NCBI GenBank assembly: GCA_037447605.1
Contig: CM074805.1
Location: 4,043,561 to 4,107,560, forward strand
Direction: 5' to 3'
Origin: Zygnema circumcarinatum
Taxonomy: Eukaryota; Streptophyta; Zygnematophyceae; Zygnematales; Zygnemataceae
Length of the DNA: 64,000 bases
Shown here piece after piece: positions 1 through 15,977 of the stretch. Within the stretch, counting starts at the first letter, position 1. Every line of letters starts with the position of its first letter. The notes under the pieces were generated by a model, which was given only the letters and a program-made list of their open reading frames with translations, was not told the DNA's origin and made no database searches. The translations under genes and the position numbers were made by a program.

Positions 1-315
1 GCGGCGGAAGTCCACCAACACGGTCACCAACAACTGCAGCACGCCGAAGTAGCGTAGAAGCGAGGCAACGCTGAAGGGCGACGGAAATACGTTGTCGATA
101 AAAGGTAGCCAAGATCGCCGGAGGAGGGCTTCCGGGGCCGTGCATCTCGAAAGAGCGATGGGCGCACTGGCGAAGGAAGGTATCCAAACGGGTGTCCTTG
201 TACACGGACTAGATCAGTACAAAGTGATCTAAAAAAGGTCATGCTGCACGTTTGCAAACCGCTAGCATGGCATTAACTTCTCTTTCGTCAAAATATTTAC
301 CGACAAACAACAATT
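1..315. other. No recognised gene at window edge
   Basis: A minus-strand open frame covers about 24-257, but its translation matches no family I recognise. It has no convincing splice sites or start context. It could be the tail of a gene or decayed element that begins outside the window. Confidence 0.3.
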
Positions 316-802
316 ACAGTCTAATCACGTTATAGTGACACTGTTTATAAGAACAGCATGGATATACTGACTTTTTTTCCGGGAACGGAATTGCACCACT
401 GCAGATCCTGCGCCAGTAGTGACGCCATTACGGATATAATGACGTTGAAAAACCCTGATTGTTACTATATATTCAAAATGTCGATATTATCCACCCACGT
501 ATTGGAATATGCGTTACAAATATATTACGACCGTACATATTATCGACGAATATCGTCAGATATCGACTTGACCGTACATATCAACTTGTCCGTACACATG
601 CTCACTAGGATTCGTACACACCTACCCACGTGACGACTGCCCAAAAAGTACAATGTACGGTATCAACGTAATACGGATATACCGCAAAAAACATATGTAA
701 TAACATTGTTACTATAAATGTGAAATGACAAACGGGTCATTACCGATATAGTGACACAAATGTGTGGGGACCGACACAGTCACTATAACGTGATTAGACT
801 GT
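316..802. mobile_element. MITE-like element with 24-bp perfect terminal inverted repeats
   Basis: The left end (316-339, beginning ACAGTCTAATCACG) is the exact reverse complement of the right end (779-802). TA flanks or overlaps each tip (315-316 and 802-803), so the tips read CAGT inside a possible TA duplication, as in Tc1/mariner/pogo-type elements. The 0.49-kb interior is AT-rich, has scattered short motifs (ACCGTACATAT, CGATAT, ATATAGTGAC) and encodes no transposase. I infer a non-autonomous DNA element. The superfamily is a guess from the ends. Confidence 0.7.
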
Positions 803-811
803 AGCCTATTA

Positions 812-1011
812 GGGGGAGTCAGACCTTGACCATCGCCAAATCAATTTCGTAAGCCTGTCGGGCGAATAAAGCATTGGCTAGGTACGCATTTCAGTACGGC
901 TGGGCTCGGCGGAGCCGCGGATCCTGACCCGGAATTCGTACACGAAAGAAGTAACTTTTATTCGAAGCAATTCGGGAATTTCGTAAGCGATGGTCAAGGT
1001 CTGACTCCCCC
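812..1011. mobile_element. 200-bp inverted-repeat element with 5-bp target duplication
   Basis: The ends 812-836 (GGGGGAGTCAGACCTTGACC...) and 987-1011 are perfect 25-bp reverse complements. TATTA flanks both sides (807-811 and 1012-1016), which looks like a 5-bp target-site duplication. A TTTCGTAAGC block also lies in inverted orientation near both ends. It encodes no protein and sits 9 bp from the end of the previous element, so this is probably a hot spot for insertion. Confidence 0.7.
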
Positions 1012-1317
1012 TATTAGCTGTAGGAAATTGTAAGAATATGATGTATGCCATAGGTCGCTGCCATGTTCGATCACCATTGGATGCACATGCTAACTTTCTA
1101 CACGTTGCCCGAACGGAATTACCGAGTGTTGACCTACGACTGTGGCCATTTCCACAAGATGACCGCCAAGCGAGCAACACCAGGGCTACTGGTCAGTTTA
1201 GTTACCATACATCATGGCAAGTTTCAAGTTAGTTAACTAAAGTAGTTAGCAGTTTGTACTTGAGAGTGGACTTCATTCGTGACCGGGAGTCACAAGCTCA
1301 CACGGAATTGGCCTTTC

Positions 1318-1598
1318 ACCTTCGCAGTTGCTTCTAGGGAATGCTTCAAGCGTTCTTGAGCCTAGGCGTAGCTTTCCGCTCCCTAGCTTTTTTCTTTTGC
1401 CCTTGGGTCCTTTGCGCCCAGTTCCTCGTGGTTCCCCACGATGTTTTTGTCCATATACATTTGATGGCATCATCGCCATCGTGAGATTTATGCCACATCC
1501 TTTTTCCACGGAATTTCTTGCATATACAAAAAGGGGAAAGATGTGGCATTGACCTCACGATGGCCATGCCATCAAATGTACATGGACAAAATCATGAA
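1318..1598. repeat. Dispersed repeat family, copy 1 (inverted pair)
   Basis: The minus strand of 1318-1501 carries a block shared almost throughout with 18232-18390. It includes GGAAACCACGA-like, CTAGGAGCGGAAAGCTA-like and CTAGGCTCAAGAACG stretches. A second, partial copy of the same unit lies on the plus strand at 1540-1598, so the two form hairpin arms separated by about 38 bp. A third partial copy is at 33978-34041. Function unknown; it encodes nothing recognisable. Confidence 0.7.
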
Positions 1599-1823
1599 CT
1601 GCAAGGGGTTTCAGATTGAACTCTCCCGTCATAAAAAAATTCAAGTTTGTTCGCTACGGGTTCTTGCGGATTAATACAGTCCAGAGTCAGAATCGGTAGA
1701 GTGCATATTCTGATTTCATATTGTGAGTCTGAAACCCCCCAGGGTTCCATTACGCCGCGCAGGCTGTCTCGGAGGTACGTCTGCTTTCGCGAAAGGCCTT
1801 TCACGGCTGCCCCTCTCAGTAGA

Positions 1824-4800
1824 ATGGCGTCTACTTCATGCTTGAACAGAGTCATGCATTCTTCAGTCTGCACATTTCAGCAGTTCTTTCCTTGTCAACG
1901 GGACTATCATGCTGATGGACGCTTGAGAAAGTTACCTAGAGTTAGAGTAGAGGTAGAAAACGAAGAGAGTCACAGACTTCATATCCGGTGCGCTCAGGAA
2001 GAAAATGGAAGAAAGGGGAGACTAGAGGGGGCAACAAGCGGGAGAAGGGAGTGTCTTCTTGCCACTGGACTTTCAGCGTCCATGGCGGCGTACAGTATAG
2101 TGCTTCCTGCTTCAGGAGAAGAAGAGGTCGTTTCTGCGCAGTGGTGAGTTGGTCTATTATGCGGTGCTTCAAGCACTCCTGAATTCCCCTTCTGTTCATT
2201 CATCGAACAGATGCAATGCGAACTTTACTGTTCAATGTGGTACACACACGCACACACACACACACACACACATGTTTTGGTTTTCGCCACGTTCTCTGCC
2301 CGACATTTTTCTCATTTTCGTGACACTCACAGTGCTGCCATCTTCAAACAGCATGCACCTCCGAGATTCTAATCATTGCCTAAAGTAGCCGTTACATTAT
2401 AGTGTTAGCATTGTTGGATGAACTAATCCGCATTTTGTTAGTTTTTTTAGGGTGGCGACCCTTGAATAATGCGCTGCTTGAATATGCTTATCTCAAAGTG
2501 CACGGCTGAATATATTTGCATCCAGTGAGTGAGAACGGCACGTCATAAACCCTACCTGTTGTAGGTTTATGGCTTTTTGGATTTTCCTGGATAGAAGGTA
2601 CTTAGTCTGGTCGACGATTTTTTTTTTTTGCATCTCCTCCTTATTATCCTGAAGCACTTATGTAGAGCTAGTAGTCATCTTATGCGTCTTCAATGTTCAC
2701 TAGCAGGTGATACTAGTATCACTGGCTACGTTTGGAACTTGACGACGAATCGTAGCACACAAAGGAAAAGAAGACTTCGCCTTTCTTTGCCGATTGTTTT
2801 GACTAGCTTGAGGTTTCTCATCGTGTTATGGTTTTGTGTTCACAATGTTCCTTTAAACTAAACCATCAAGCATTAAATCAAGCTATTGGTGAAATAAAAG
2901 CATGCATGGTAGTCGGCCCGAATTTCATGTTGATGCCCATTGAATTCCTCAAATATTGTTTATAATCTAATTCTGGACGATCGTTGAGTTGATCCTTATG
3001 CTTGCTAAGGTCAAGGATCCCAATCAGCCCTGAGCATTCTGCAGATTTTCAAGCAGGCAAAGCTTCTTTTGTCGAATATGTGGCAAGCATATACGAAGGA
3101 TTTAGACTTGAAGCGTGATTGTTCACCTCGTGTCTGCAGCTTTCCTATTGGACGTGAACCTGTGGACTTAGCAGAATCCGAACTGTTAGCTTCAAATGTC
3201 CCAGTTCTCCCTCCAGAAGTCTGCAGTTGGGAGCGATTCCGAGGTGATGGATTTGCACTGAGAGTCCCGCCAGGGTTTGAGGATATCATGCCAGAACCTG
3301 AGGTAAGCACTTTCTTGGAGTTGTCGTTTTAGAGCTTTCCTGGACGGAAAAAGGCGCAGTTTTCTGCTATTGACAACCTAATTTAGGTTCTGAGTCAAGG
3401 TTGTCATGCTCGTCCCATTGCAATATGTTTGTTCCATCTGGAAATCTAGTTTGGAAGGAGCATATTGTAGTTATGCAGGAAGCGGAAACCACACACCACT
3501 GCTATCCCACACCTATTGCAGAAGTTGTTGTCTTGAATCTTGTGTACCAACTCCATTCTTTAGTCTTGAGAGTTGTTTTACTTTTTGCATTTGCAGCCTG
3601 ACGACCAACCAAAGTCCACTCTATCAGATGGCCGGTCGAAGAGTCCATTTGTGGCGCGATTTGCTTCGCCTGGCAGGTTGGCAGGAATGGATGCTATTGG
3701 CCTTTCATTGGGTGAAGTTTTTTTGAAACTTTTGAAAGCTGGATGCTTTGCGGAAGAGAAGAGGAAGGAAATGTTGTCCTGATGAGAGTTGAAATTCTTT
3801 TTCTTCTGTTCAAATTTTTTTTTTCTTGCAAATGGAAATCCACGTGTAGGATGTGTGCTGGATGCATCTTTGGTTACACTTCCTTTTGAGTGCTTCGATA
3901 TTGTTGTGATAACATGCTACAATGGAAAGTGGGTAAGATTTCCTAGAGTTCAAAGTGAAGTTAAGCACATTAAATGGCGGGTGGCCTGGCAGAGATGCAG
4001 GAAGGAGGTCCTCAGCGTAGTGGTGCGACTAACAACAAGCCTTAAGCTATCCTTCTTTGAGGTGTGAATCCAGTGAGACGCTTCAGATTGGACTCAAATT
4101 ACTCTTTTCATAGCCAGAACTTTACGAGTTTATGGGGAAAGGCCGCATAGAAGCCTCGTAATGAATCGGAGGAATTGTTCTAGACACCACTGGTCCTCGG
4201 CCTCCTTGATCCTCCATGGCTCTGCTGTGTATTTTTTCTTGTGATCTGTTTTCTATTCTGCAAAAAATAGGAGCATGACACGTAAAGGGGCCAAGAGCGA
4301 GTTAAGGATATGTGTTTTGTGTGCTTCATTTATCGCAGGTGAAGGACGTCACAGATCTCGGCTCAATATCAGAGGCTGCCAAATTCTTGGTGCCTCGTAA
4401 GGTTTCTTCCATCTGGGGGCTCTTGTAGCTGCAGCTTTTGCATTTTTCGCCCCCTGATATACAAAATGCTGCAATGTCAATATGTGTGGCCACAATAGTG
4501 CCGTTTACAGTAGTGCCTAGTTTTTTCATCAGATTATGCAAACAGTTACAGTTTGGCTGGGGTGACAATCCTGTCAGAGGAGGAGCCCTTCCCACCCCTT
4601 TCTCCTCCTCTCCTGTAATGAATTGATGACGTCGGAAAGATTGCTTTGGAAACATACCCCCTTGACTAAACATTACCTTCTTATCGTATCTCAGTTGACC
4701 AAGTGGAACTCAAGGCTAGGTCTTGCATCCCTTGATTATCTGCAGCGTCTTGAAGTTGCTGACAAGAAACCATGCTCGTTAACAGCTGGAGCGAGGCTTC

Positions 4801-5428
4801 TCGCCACACGGGAATATTCAGCCACTCCGGCGCGAGTGTCCAGGTGAACTCATTCATCTCTTGGCACTGGTAACGGTGCTTCCTGATTCTGAACTTGGCG
4901 CAGAGTTGTCCAAGCGTACAGCCTCCATGATCATGGCTGAAACTTGGCTATTGTCAAGGGCAAAGTGGCTGCTGGTTTTGGCTTGTTGTGTCTCCTTCAA
5001 GAACGTTCAAAGTGCCTTGAACGGATCGTCAGGCGACGCTTCTGAACTGTCGGTCCACCTTGTCTGCAGGACGTACTACCTATACGAGTTTATTGCACAG
5101 GGAAAGCACGTGGTTATGGGGGCTGCAGTCGCCAAAGGCCAGGTAAGTCTGAGTCTGTGCTTTTGAATGATAGTGCACAAGTGTAACGGAATGCCCTCTA
5201 TTCCAAGACGTTGCGCTTATGAATTGTTTTGTTGTTCCCGGAATATGGCCACTTTGCCTACCTAAAGGATGGGAAAGATTAGCACATGGAGGGGAAGGCC
5301 CTGTACTGAAGCTTCCTGTCATTGTGCTATAGGTGTATGTGGTGGGCGCTGCCACGGATGATGACCAGTGGAGGGTTGCAGCAGGACGGCTGCGGGCGGC
5401 TGTGAAGTCCTTCTCACTTGTCATCTGA
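1824..5428 (+). CDS. PsbP-domain (PPD-type) thylakoid lumen protein
   Basis: Role: PsbP-family proteins are lumenal factors of photosystem II assembly or thylakoid function. Eight phase-consistent exons: 1824-2143, 3140-3302, 3597-3676, 4001-4061, 4339-4401, 4746-4843, 5070-5142, 5333-5428, giving about 317 residues. The mature part shows the family order: GDGFALRVPPGFEDIMPEPE near 145, FVARFASPG, SVVVRLTTSLKLSFFE, VTDLGSISEAAKFLVP, YYLYEF, then VYVVGAATDDDQW. The ATG at 1824 starts MASTSCLNR, a serine-rich plastid-transit-like leader. It is followed near residue 77 by a twin-arginine (GRREC) and a hydrophobic stretch, which suggests Tat import into the lumen. Exon 5 must use the weaker AAG|GTTTCT donor to keep phase; CTC|GTAAGG would shift it. 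The 1-kb first intron might hide another small exon. Closest to plant PPD proteins, but the member is not determined. Confidence 0.8.
2245..2274. repeat. (CA)n microsatellite
   Basis: Near-perfect CA dinucleotide run within the first intron of the PsbP-domain gene, with one CG interruption. Confidence 0.9.
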
Positions 5429-5904
5429 GCTTCTTTGGAGGTCCCGGTCCAGGGGGATTTGGCACCCATCGTTTGGCTCAAGTTCTAAAGTTTACGAGGC
5501 AAGGATTGGGGAGCCCTCTGATGTGAAGCAAGTTGCAGCTTTTAGATTTTAGACTTTTAGGTTTTCTGTCTATTGGCACACAGTCGTCAGTGGTCGAAAA
5601 TGGCTTGTGGCTCAGCTTTGGTTAAGTAACACTTTTAGCATGAATAGGAGGCACCGTTCTCATGCGGACTTGCAACTTGCTTCACTCCTATTTTATTATT
5701 TTGAGAATATCAAATCCTTCCTCGTTGAAGTGTGATGTCCTCTGGTGTTGAGCTGAAAAAAGTGACAATCGTTCTAAAGTGAAGCGAACAAAGGTAAGCA
5801 AAAAGCAAAGGACACAAGAGCACATTGTTACGGCGCTTTCAAGAGAAGAAAGGATCCTGTGACATAGTTTCCATTAAGACGTATCGCAGCGCTTCAAGGA
5901 GCAT

Positions 5905-6010
5905 TTTAACGATCATGTATCGTATCTCCAATATCGTCATATCGACATCGCGATGTTGCAAGAACAAAATATCGTAAGAAAATACCGTATCGCGATTTGG
6001 ACTAGCCCGA
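5905..6010. repeat. ATCGTAT-rich tract upstream of NNF1-like gene
   Basis: A dense cluster of ATCGTAT, ATATCG and CGCGAT words ends in ATTTGGACTAGCCCGA (5995-6010), about 190 bp before the start codon of the next gene. A similar tract, ending in a related ATTTAGACTAGACCA, lies at 34042-34203 upstream of the PUF60 gene. The rest of 5429-6199 shows no gene. Confidence 0.5.
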
Positions 6011-6199
6011 CCCCCGCGGTGAGGGAGGGCTTACAAAGATCGGGTGCCCCGTCAGAAATCCGAAATTTGAACATGTAACGGGACTGGTCACATGGAGTCT
6101 TGAACATTCAAATTTTGCAGCCTCCAACGGCAGGGAGGGAAGGGCGCGGTTTGCGGCAGGCGGGAGGAGCAGAAGCAGACGCAGAAGCAGGCGCAGGCT

Positions 6200-8806
6200 A
6201 TGGCGGACATGGCGGACATAGCGGACATGGCGGACATGGAAGCGGCTAAGGGACCCCTGGAAAGTAAACTTCATAGCAGTTTCGACAGCATGGTTGAAAA
6301 AGTGGCCAAGGCAGGGGATAACAAGGTAAAGTAGGCAGATCCGGGGCCGGGAGTTGCAGGTGGATTGCTTCTACAGAGTCCTGAGTTCCCTCGTTTCTGG
6401 AGGTTTCTCTTGCTTGTTTTATTTTAGTAAATTTTGGTTTTTCTCACCATTTTAGGACTTGGGTAATGAGTTTAAATCCCTTCTGGTCAATCGGACAGTT
6501 GATTGCCGGTTTTTTGTAGAATCTCAGCATTTCGAAATCACCGCTGACGACTGTATGATTGGGGCTCTTGGAAGCTGGCTGCAGTTTATGACTTGCTTTT
6601 CTGCTCACACGCCGGAGGAGCAGACTGAAGCTTACCGCGTCCTCAATGAGGTGTGTGCTGACTCGAGGGCAGTTCAGAAATGTTCTACGCAAACAAGTCA
6701 GTTTGAACTTGTTGAAAGAGAAAGGCCGTTCGGATGGTGATCAGGCACAGGGAAACGACACTCCCTGTTGGACTGGGAAACACTGTTTATTCGTCTCCCA
6801 TTGCTAGGCAAGCAAATGTCGGTGGAGGCAGCTATTGAAGGCTCTTTATCTTGAAAGGGAGGAGTTGTAAATTCTAGATGCCTTATTTCCCATTCGGATT
6901 CTCATAATAGCTGTATAGATTCCTGCTTGTAGATTCTTTAGCGGTATCAGCGGACATGATTCAGCGCTTTTTTTCAATTGAGAGAATCCATACTACATTG
7001 CATGGGAAGCACTGGTTGAGACAACAGTCCAGGCCTTGTTCCTGGACAAGTACCTGAAGAGTGGGATAAGCTGGGTTTCGTTTGTACAGATGGCACGGAC
7101 ATTCGTTGACGTTGTGAAGGTACGTCGACATGTCCTTAGGATAGCTCACATTTGTTGCTAGGTAGTTGTCAGATCTGTAGCTGCATTTTACCAGACAATG
7201 ACTCAATCTTGGTTGACAATTTCTCAACCAGTTCCTCCCTCACAGGATTGAAATCGCATTGCCTTTGCAGGAGGAGTTTCGGGCACATTGTATTGAAAAG
7301 GAGGTGAGCTTGTGCACATGATGCTCCGTTTCCGGCTTAATCACCTAATGGTGGTGGCCCATTTTGGCAATCTGAAAATGTTTTACGTCTGGAGGCACGA
7401 GGAAGTTGCAAATGGGTTCAAACGTCAGTAGGGATTCCCAAGTATTGCAAACTTGCTTGGCCCTGTTGATCAGGGCTTCTATGGAAGATTTTCCCTTAAT
7501 AATGCGATGCTGTTTCCGTTTTAACAGGTAACGAAGGCTTTGGACAAATTTTCCTGGCTTTGCGAACTTCAGGGAGTGGAATCGAGTAATGGCAAGCTGG
7601 TTGCCTCAAGGTTCCTCCTCGCCTCTCTTTAACCACCGCACCTGCAGGGGACTATTAAGTTTGGCCCGCAAGCTCCACGCAAAATGAAATGTTCGGCATC
7701 TTGCCTCACTGTACTGGTCACCGTCTCCTTTGAGCTCGTTTGCAATGCTCAAGGTCTTAGCATTACATGTAGCTTCTACACTGTGACCGAGGATATTGCT
7801 ACCATTTAGCTTTGCAGTAGTTTCTTTAAGTTATTTGCAACAAATTGCTGATGCATTTCTACAGGTTTCTAAACTTTTCAACACAATCTGTTTTCACGGT
7901 GATTGACATCGCATGCAGGCCTGCCCCTGGTATCGTGCAACCTGAAAAGTTAGCTGCGGAGCAGAGGATAGAAGCAATGAGGGCAGAAGTGGAATATTTG
8001 CGTAAGCTTGTGCTAGAGGTGGGACTTTTCAACAAGTATATGTGCGCATGATTGTCCTTAAGAAACGGAAGTATTGCCATAAGATTCCCTTCGCTTGAAA
8101 GTTGTTATAAGGGAAATGCTGATCTCGGTGATGCTTCGATACGGCGTACTCATGTGAGCAATACATTGAACTGTCTCGTAAGTTGAATACTTGGAAAAGT
8201 TGTAACGTTGCAACAACTTGTACTTGCAGGTGGAGGCAAAGAAGGGTGCTATCCAAGCTCAGTTGGCCCAGAAGAAGGCTGATGCGGAGGAAGTGTTGAG
8301 TATACTTTCCGGTTCGAGTGAGAACGCTGGACAGGTAAGGACGAGAGACTCTCATGGGCTTACGATCTCAACAGCAGCTCTTTAAAAAAGAAGATATATC
8401 AGGCCTTTCATGTGGCTCAGACGTCAGCATACGCATCGCATCATGACTGGCAGTGAATGGCTGACTGATGGTTTAAGAAAAACGTCTGTAACAATAGCTT
8501 CTTTTTATATCGGCCTATATTCTTTGTCCAAACAAATGTATGGGTTTTGGAGAACTTCTGATCGTTCGTGCTATCACAATGCTTATGAGCCTTACTTCTT
8601 TTCTAGTGTGTATTTTGACTTTTTCTGCAGCAATCGGGGTCTCTTTGCTGGGCCTTTCGGAGGCGCATTCAACCACAGCACCAAGAGAATCCCCAATTCC
8701 CGGTCTCACTGCAATCTCCGATATGAGAGACCTCAACAAAGTTTGGCGCGCAGTGGAAAACGTGTCCGGCGAAACCAGCAGCTTCTGGTGCAAGGTCGAG
8801 CAATAA
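6200..8806 (+). CDS. NNF1/PMF1-like MIS12-complex kinetochore subunit
   Basis: Likely role: a coiled-coil subunit of the MIND (MIS12) complex at centromeres, linking inner and outer kinetochore. Exons: 6200-6325, 6585-6650 (or 6456-6650 with 43 extra residues, also in frame), 7090-7119, 7271-7303, 7528-7610, 7919-8018, 8230-8317, 8631-8806; about 233 residues. It opens with an odd MADMADIADMADM repeat. The recognisable run is SFDSMVEKVAKAGD, then CFSAHTPEEQTEAYRVLNE, DVVKEEFRAHCIEKEV and ALDKFSWLCELQG, which follows the plant NNF1 and human PMF1 order. A heptad-like helix follows (AEQRIEAMRAEVEYLRKLVLE). Exons 3 and 4 are only 30 and 33 nt. Exon 7 has two donors: GTGAGA at 8318 keeps the last exon in frame, while GTAAGG at 8335 leads to a different, earlier stop. 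Family assignment rests on weak, remembered similarity. Confidence 0.55.
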
Positions 8807-10724
8807 AAGGATTGTGCTTCTCACAAGCACCTTGCAGGTCACCTATTGGAGCACAAGTCTGGGGGGAACCATCCTATTTTCACCCATTTCATATCGCGGA
8901 ACACAATCACGCAATCAGGCATGGGCTTCGAAGTTTGCTCTCCCAGCAATCTGCACTTCATCTGCATTCCTCCAATATTCCGCGGGTGAGGTGTGAGAGC
9001 TGGTCTCATATCAGCAGCAAGACTCGATGTATGACGAGGCACAGGGATGGAGCATGCTCAGTGAGTTTGCTGCTTTGAGGAGTCCGTGCTCAGCCGGACA
9101 CAGCTACTGTCCGGCCATCCTCCTCCGGCATCTGTCCGACAAGTGGAGAAAAATGCCTCTCTGCGCTATTTTATGTTGTCTGTGAAACTTATTGCTCTGG
9201 GCTATAGAATGTGTTCTGCCGAAGGGAACATAAGTACATTAGGGGAGTAGAGGCCTTTTGCATGGCAGGCCGGGATTGAACCAGTGGCACTGAAGCTTCG
9301 CATCTTCTGTGCAAGCTGTATACTATCGTCTAGCAAGTACTTCTTTGACGTAGTTTTTGGTTTCATCCCTTTTCCAGCTTGTTTGCGCTTATTATTTTCT
9401 TTTTTACCTTTCTTTCTTACTTTGTATCTACGGAATCTTCACTGCATGGTGTGTCGCACCACGTCTGCACATCCTGTACTGTATGTCTTTGCCACGCAGG
9501 GAGTTACTGTTCCAGTTCCAGTTCATGTAGAAGTGGTCAACAAAAACAAGACGAACTGAACTGAACTGCGGAGTGTCATATGCTCTTATGTCAGGGCAAA
9601 CACGAGTCTGGTTTGAAGAAGGTGGAGAGACCCATCCGAGGCAGGTTTCAACAGTCCTAAAAATCAGGAAGAGCTGATGGCGGTACTGTAACATGCAATG
9701 CCCTTTCTGGTCAACGAATTCACAGTAAGGCGGACAGGCAAGGGCATATGACCGGGTTCATTACCATCCAGACCAAGGATGCCATGCTCGTCCAACGACC
9801 CATTCTGCAGCCGGAGCCACATGCTTTGACGCGCTTATGTACTAACAGATTCAATTCTACAAAAAAAAGAGGAGCTCAGACAAGTGCTGAGGCAGGTGGA
9901 CCAGTCGGGGCCTTCCCAGTTTCACAATTGGAGTTGTCCACGCCGTCAACTTGAAGATAGACACTTGAAACCTGCCTATCATTGGCTCGGCATGACTTTT
10001 TCAAAGCCAGAGAGTGCCAGCCAAACCACCTCTTCCGACCGCAAAGCCTAATATTGACTCCAGAGAGGGACATTCATGTGCCCCTGCATTTGACTGAGGG
10101 GCAAATGCCAGTATATGGTCACAACCTGTCCGCAACTTGTAGACCCAAAAACGTGGACGAGAAGAGAGACAAAAGGAGAGAGGAGACCTAACGCTCAATG
10201 ACAGGTCGGCCCTAATCACTTTAGAAGCCAATCAACGCAGACATTTCCTCTGTGACCTCTGCAGGGCCGACTGTACAACGAATTGGATTCACTAAATGTC
10301 AATTAAAATTCGGAAAATCAACACATCCAGCACCTAAAGGGTTCTGCGTTCTCAGTTTTAAGTGTCCCAAGCTGCCAGCTGCAAAAGAGATCCTTCTGAA
10401 TCATCAAAACCTCAATCATATTTAGGGAAGTTGGCTTCGAAGCCGCCATACATACTCCTCGTCCTGACAATCAGTGCTTGGTATTCGCCCCTTTTCCATG
10501 CGCCACTGCTGCAGGATTATGCACGAGGAGGCCTTTGGTTGACATAGGGCTGCACGCAGGAAACACATACCAGAAAACAATAAGCTTACTATCACCATAG
10601 CGTTGTTGACTCACATAAACAGGTAAGGTAAAGGTAAAAACAGAGGAGGTAGCAGTGAGAGTGAGAACCCAAAGAAGACCATCCAAAGACTCCTGCAGAC
10701 CTTAAAATCAACCACTCCCCATCC
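8807..10724. other. Convergent intergenic region, no gene seen
   Basis: This lies between the 3' ends of the NNF1-like (+) and WRKY (-) genes. It contains only short open frames without recognisable motifs or plausible splice structure. It presumably holds the two 3' untranslated regions. Confidence 0.5.

Positions 10725-15977
<5,253 letters not shown>

Noticed and set aside
812-1011. Classing the 200-bp element as PIF/Harbinger
   Set aside because: The flanks repeat TATTA and not a clean 3-bp TTA next to both ends, so the superfamily is left open.
1647-1823. In-frame codons upstream of ATG 1824 as part of the PsbP-domain protein
   Set aside because: No upstream ATG gives a better leader. 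The ATG at 1824 starts a typical plastid transit sequence.
8410-9078. 222-residue plus-strand frame over the NNF1-like 3' end
   Set aside because: It overlaps the last exon in another frame and has no homology. The exon frame ending at 8806 fits the gene better.
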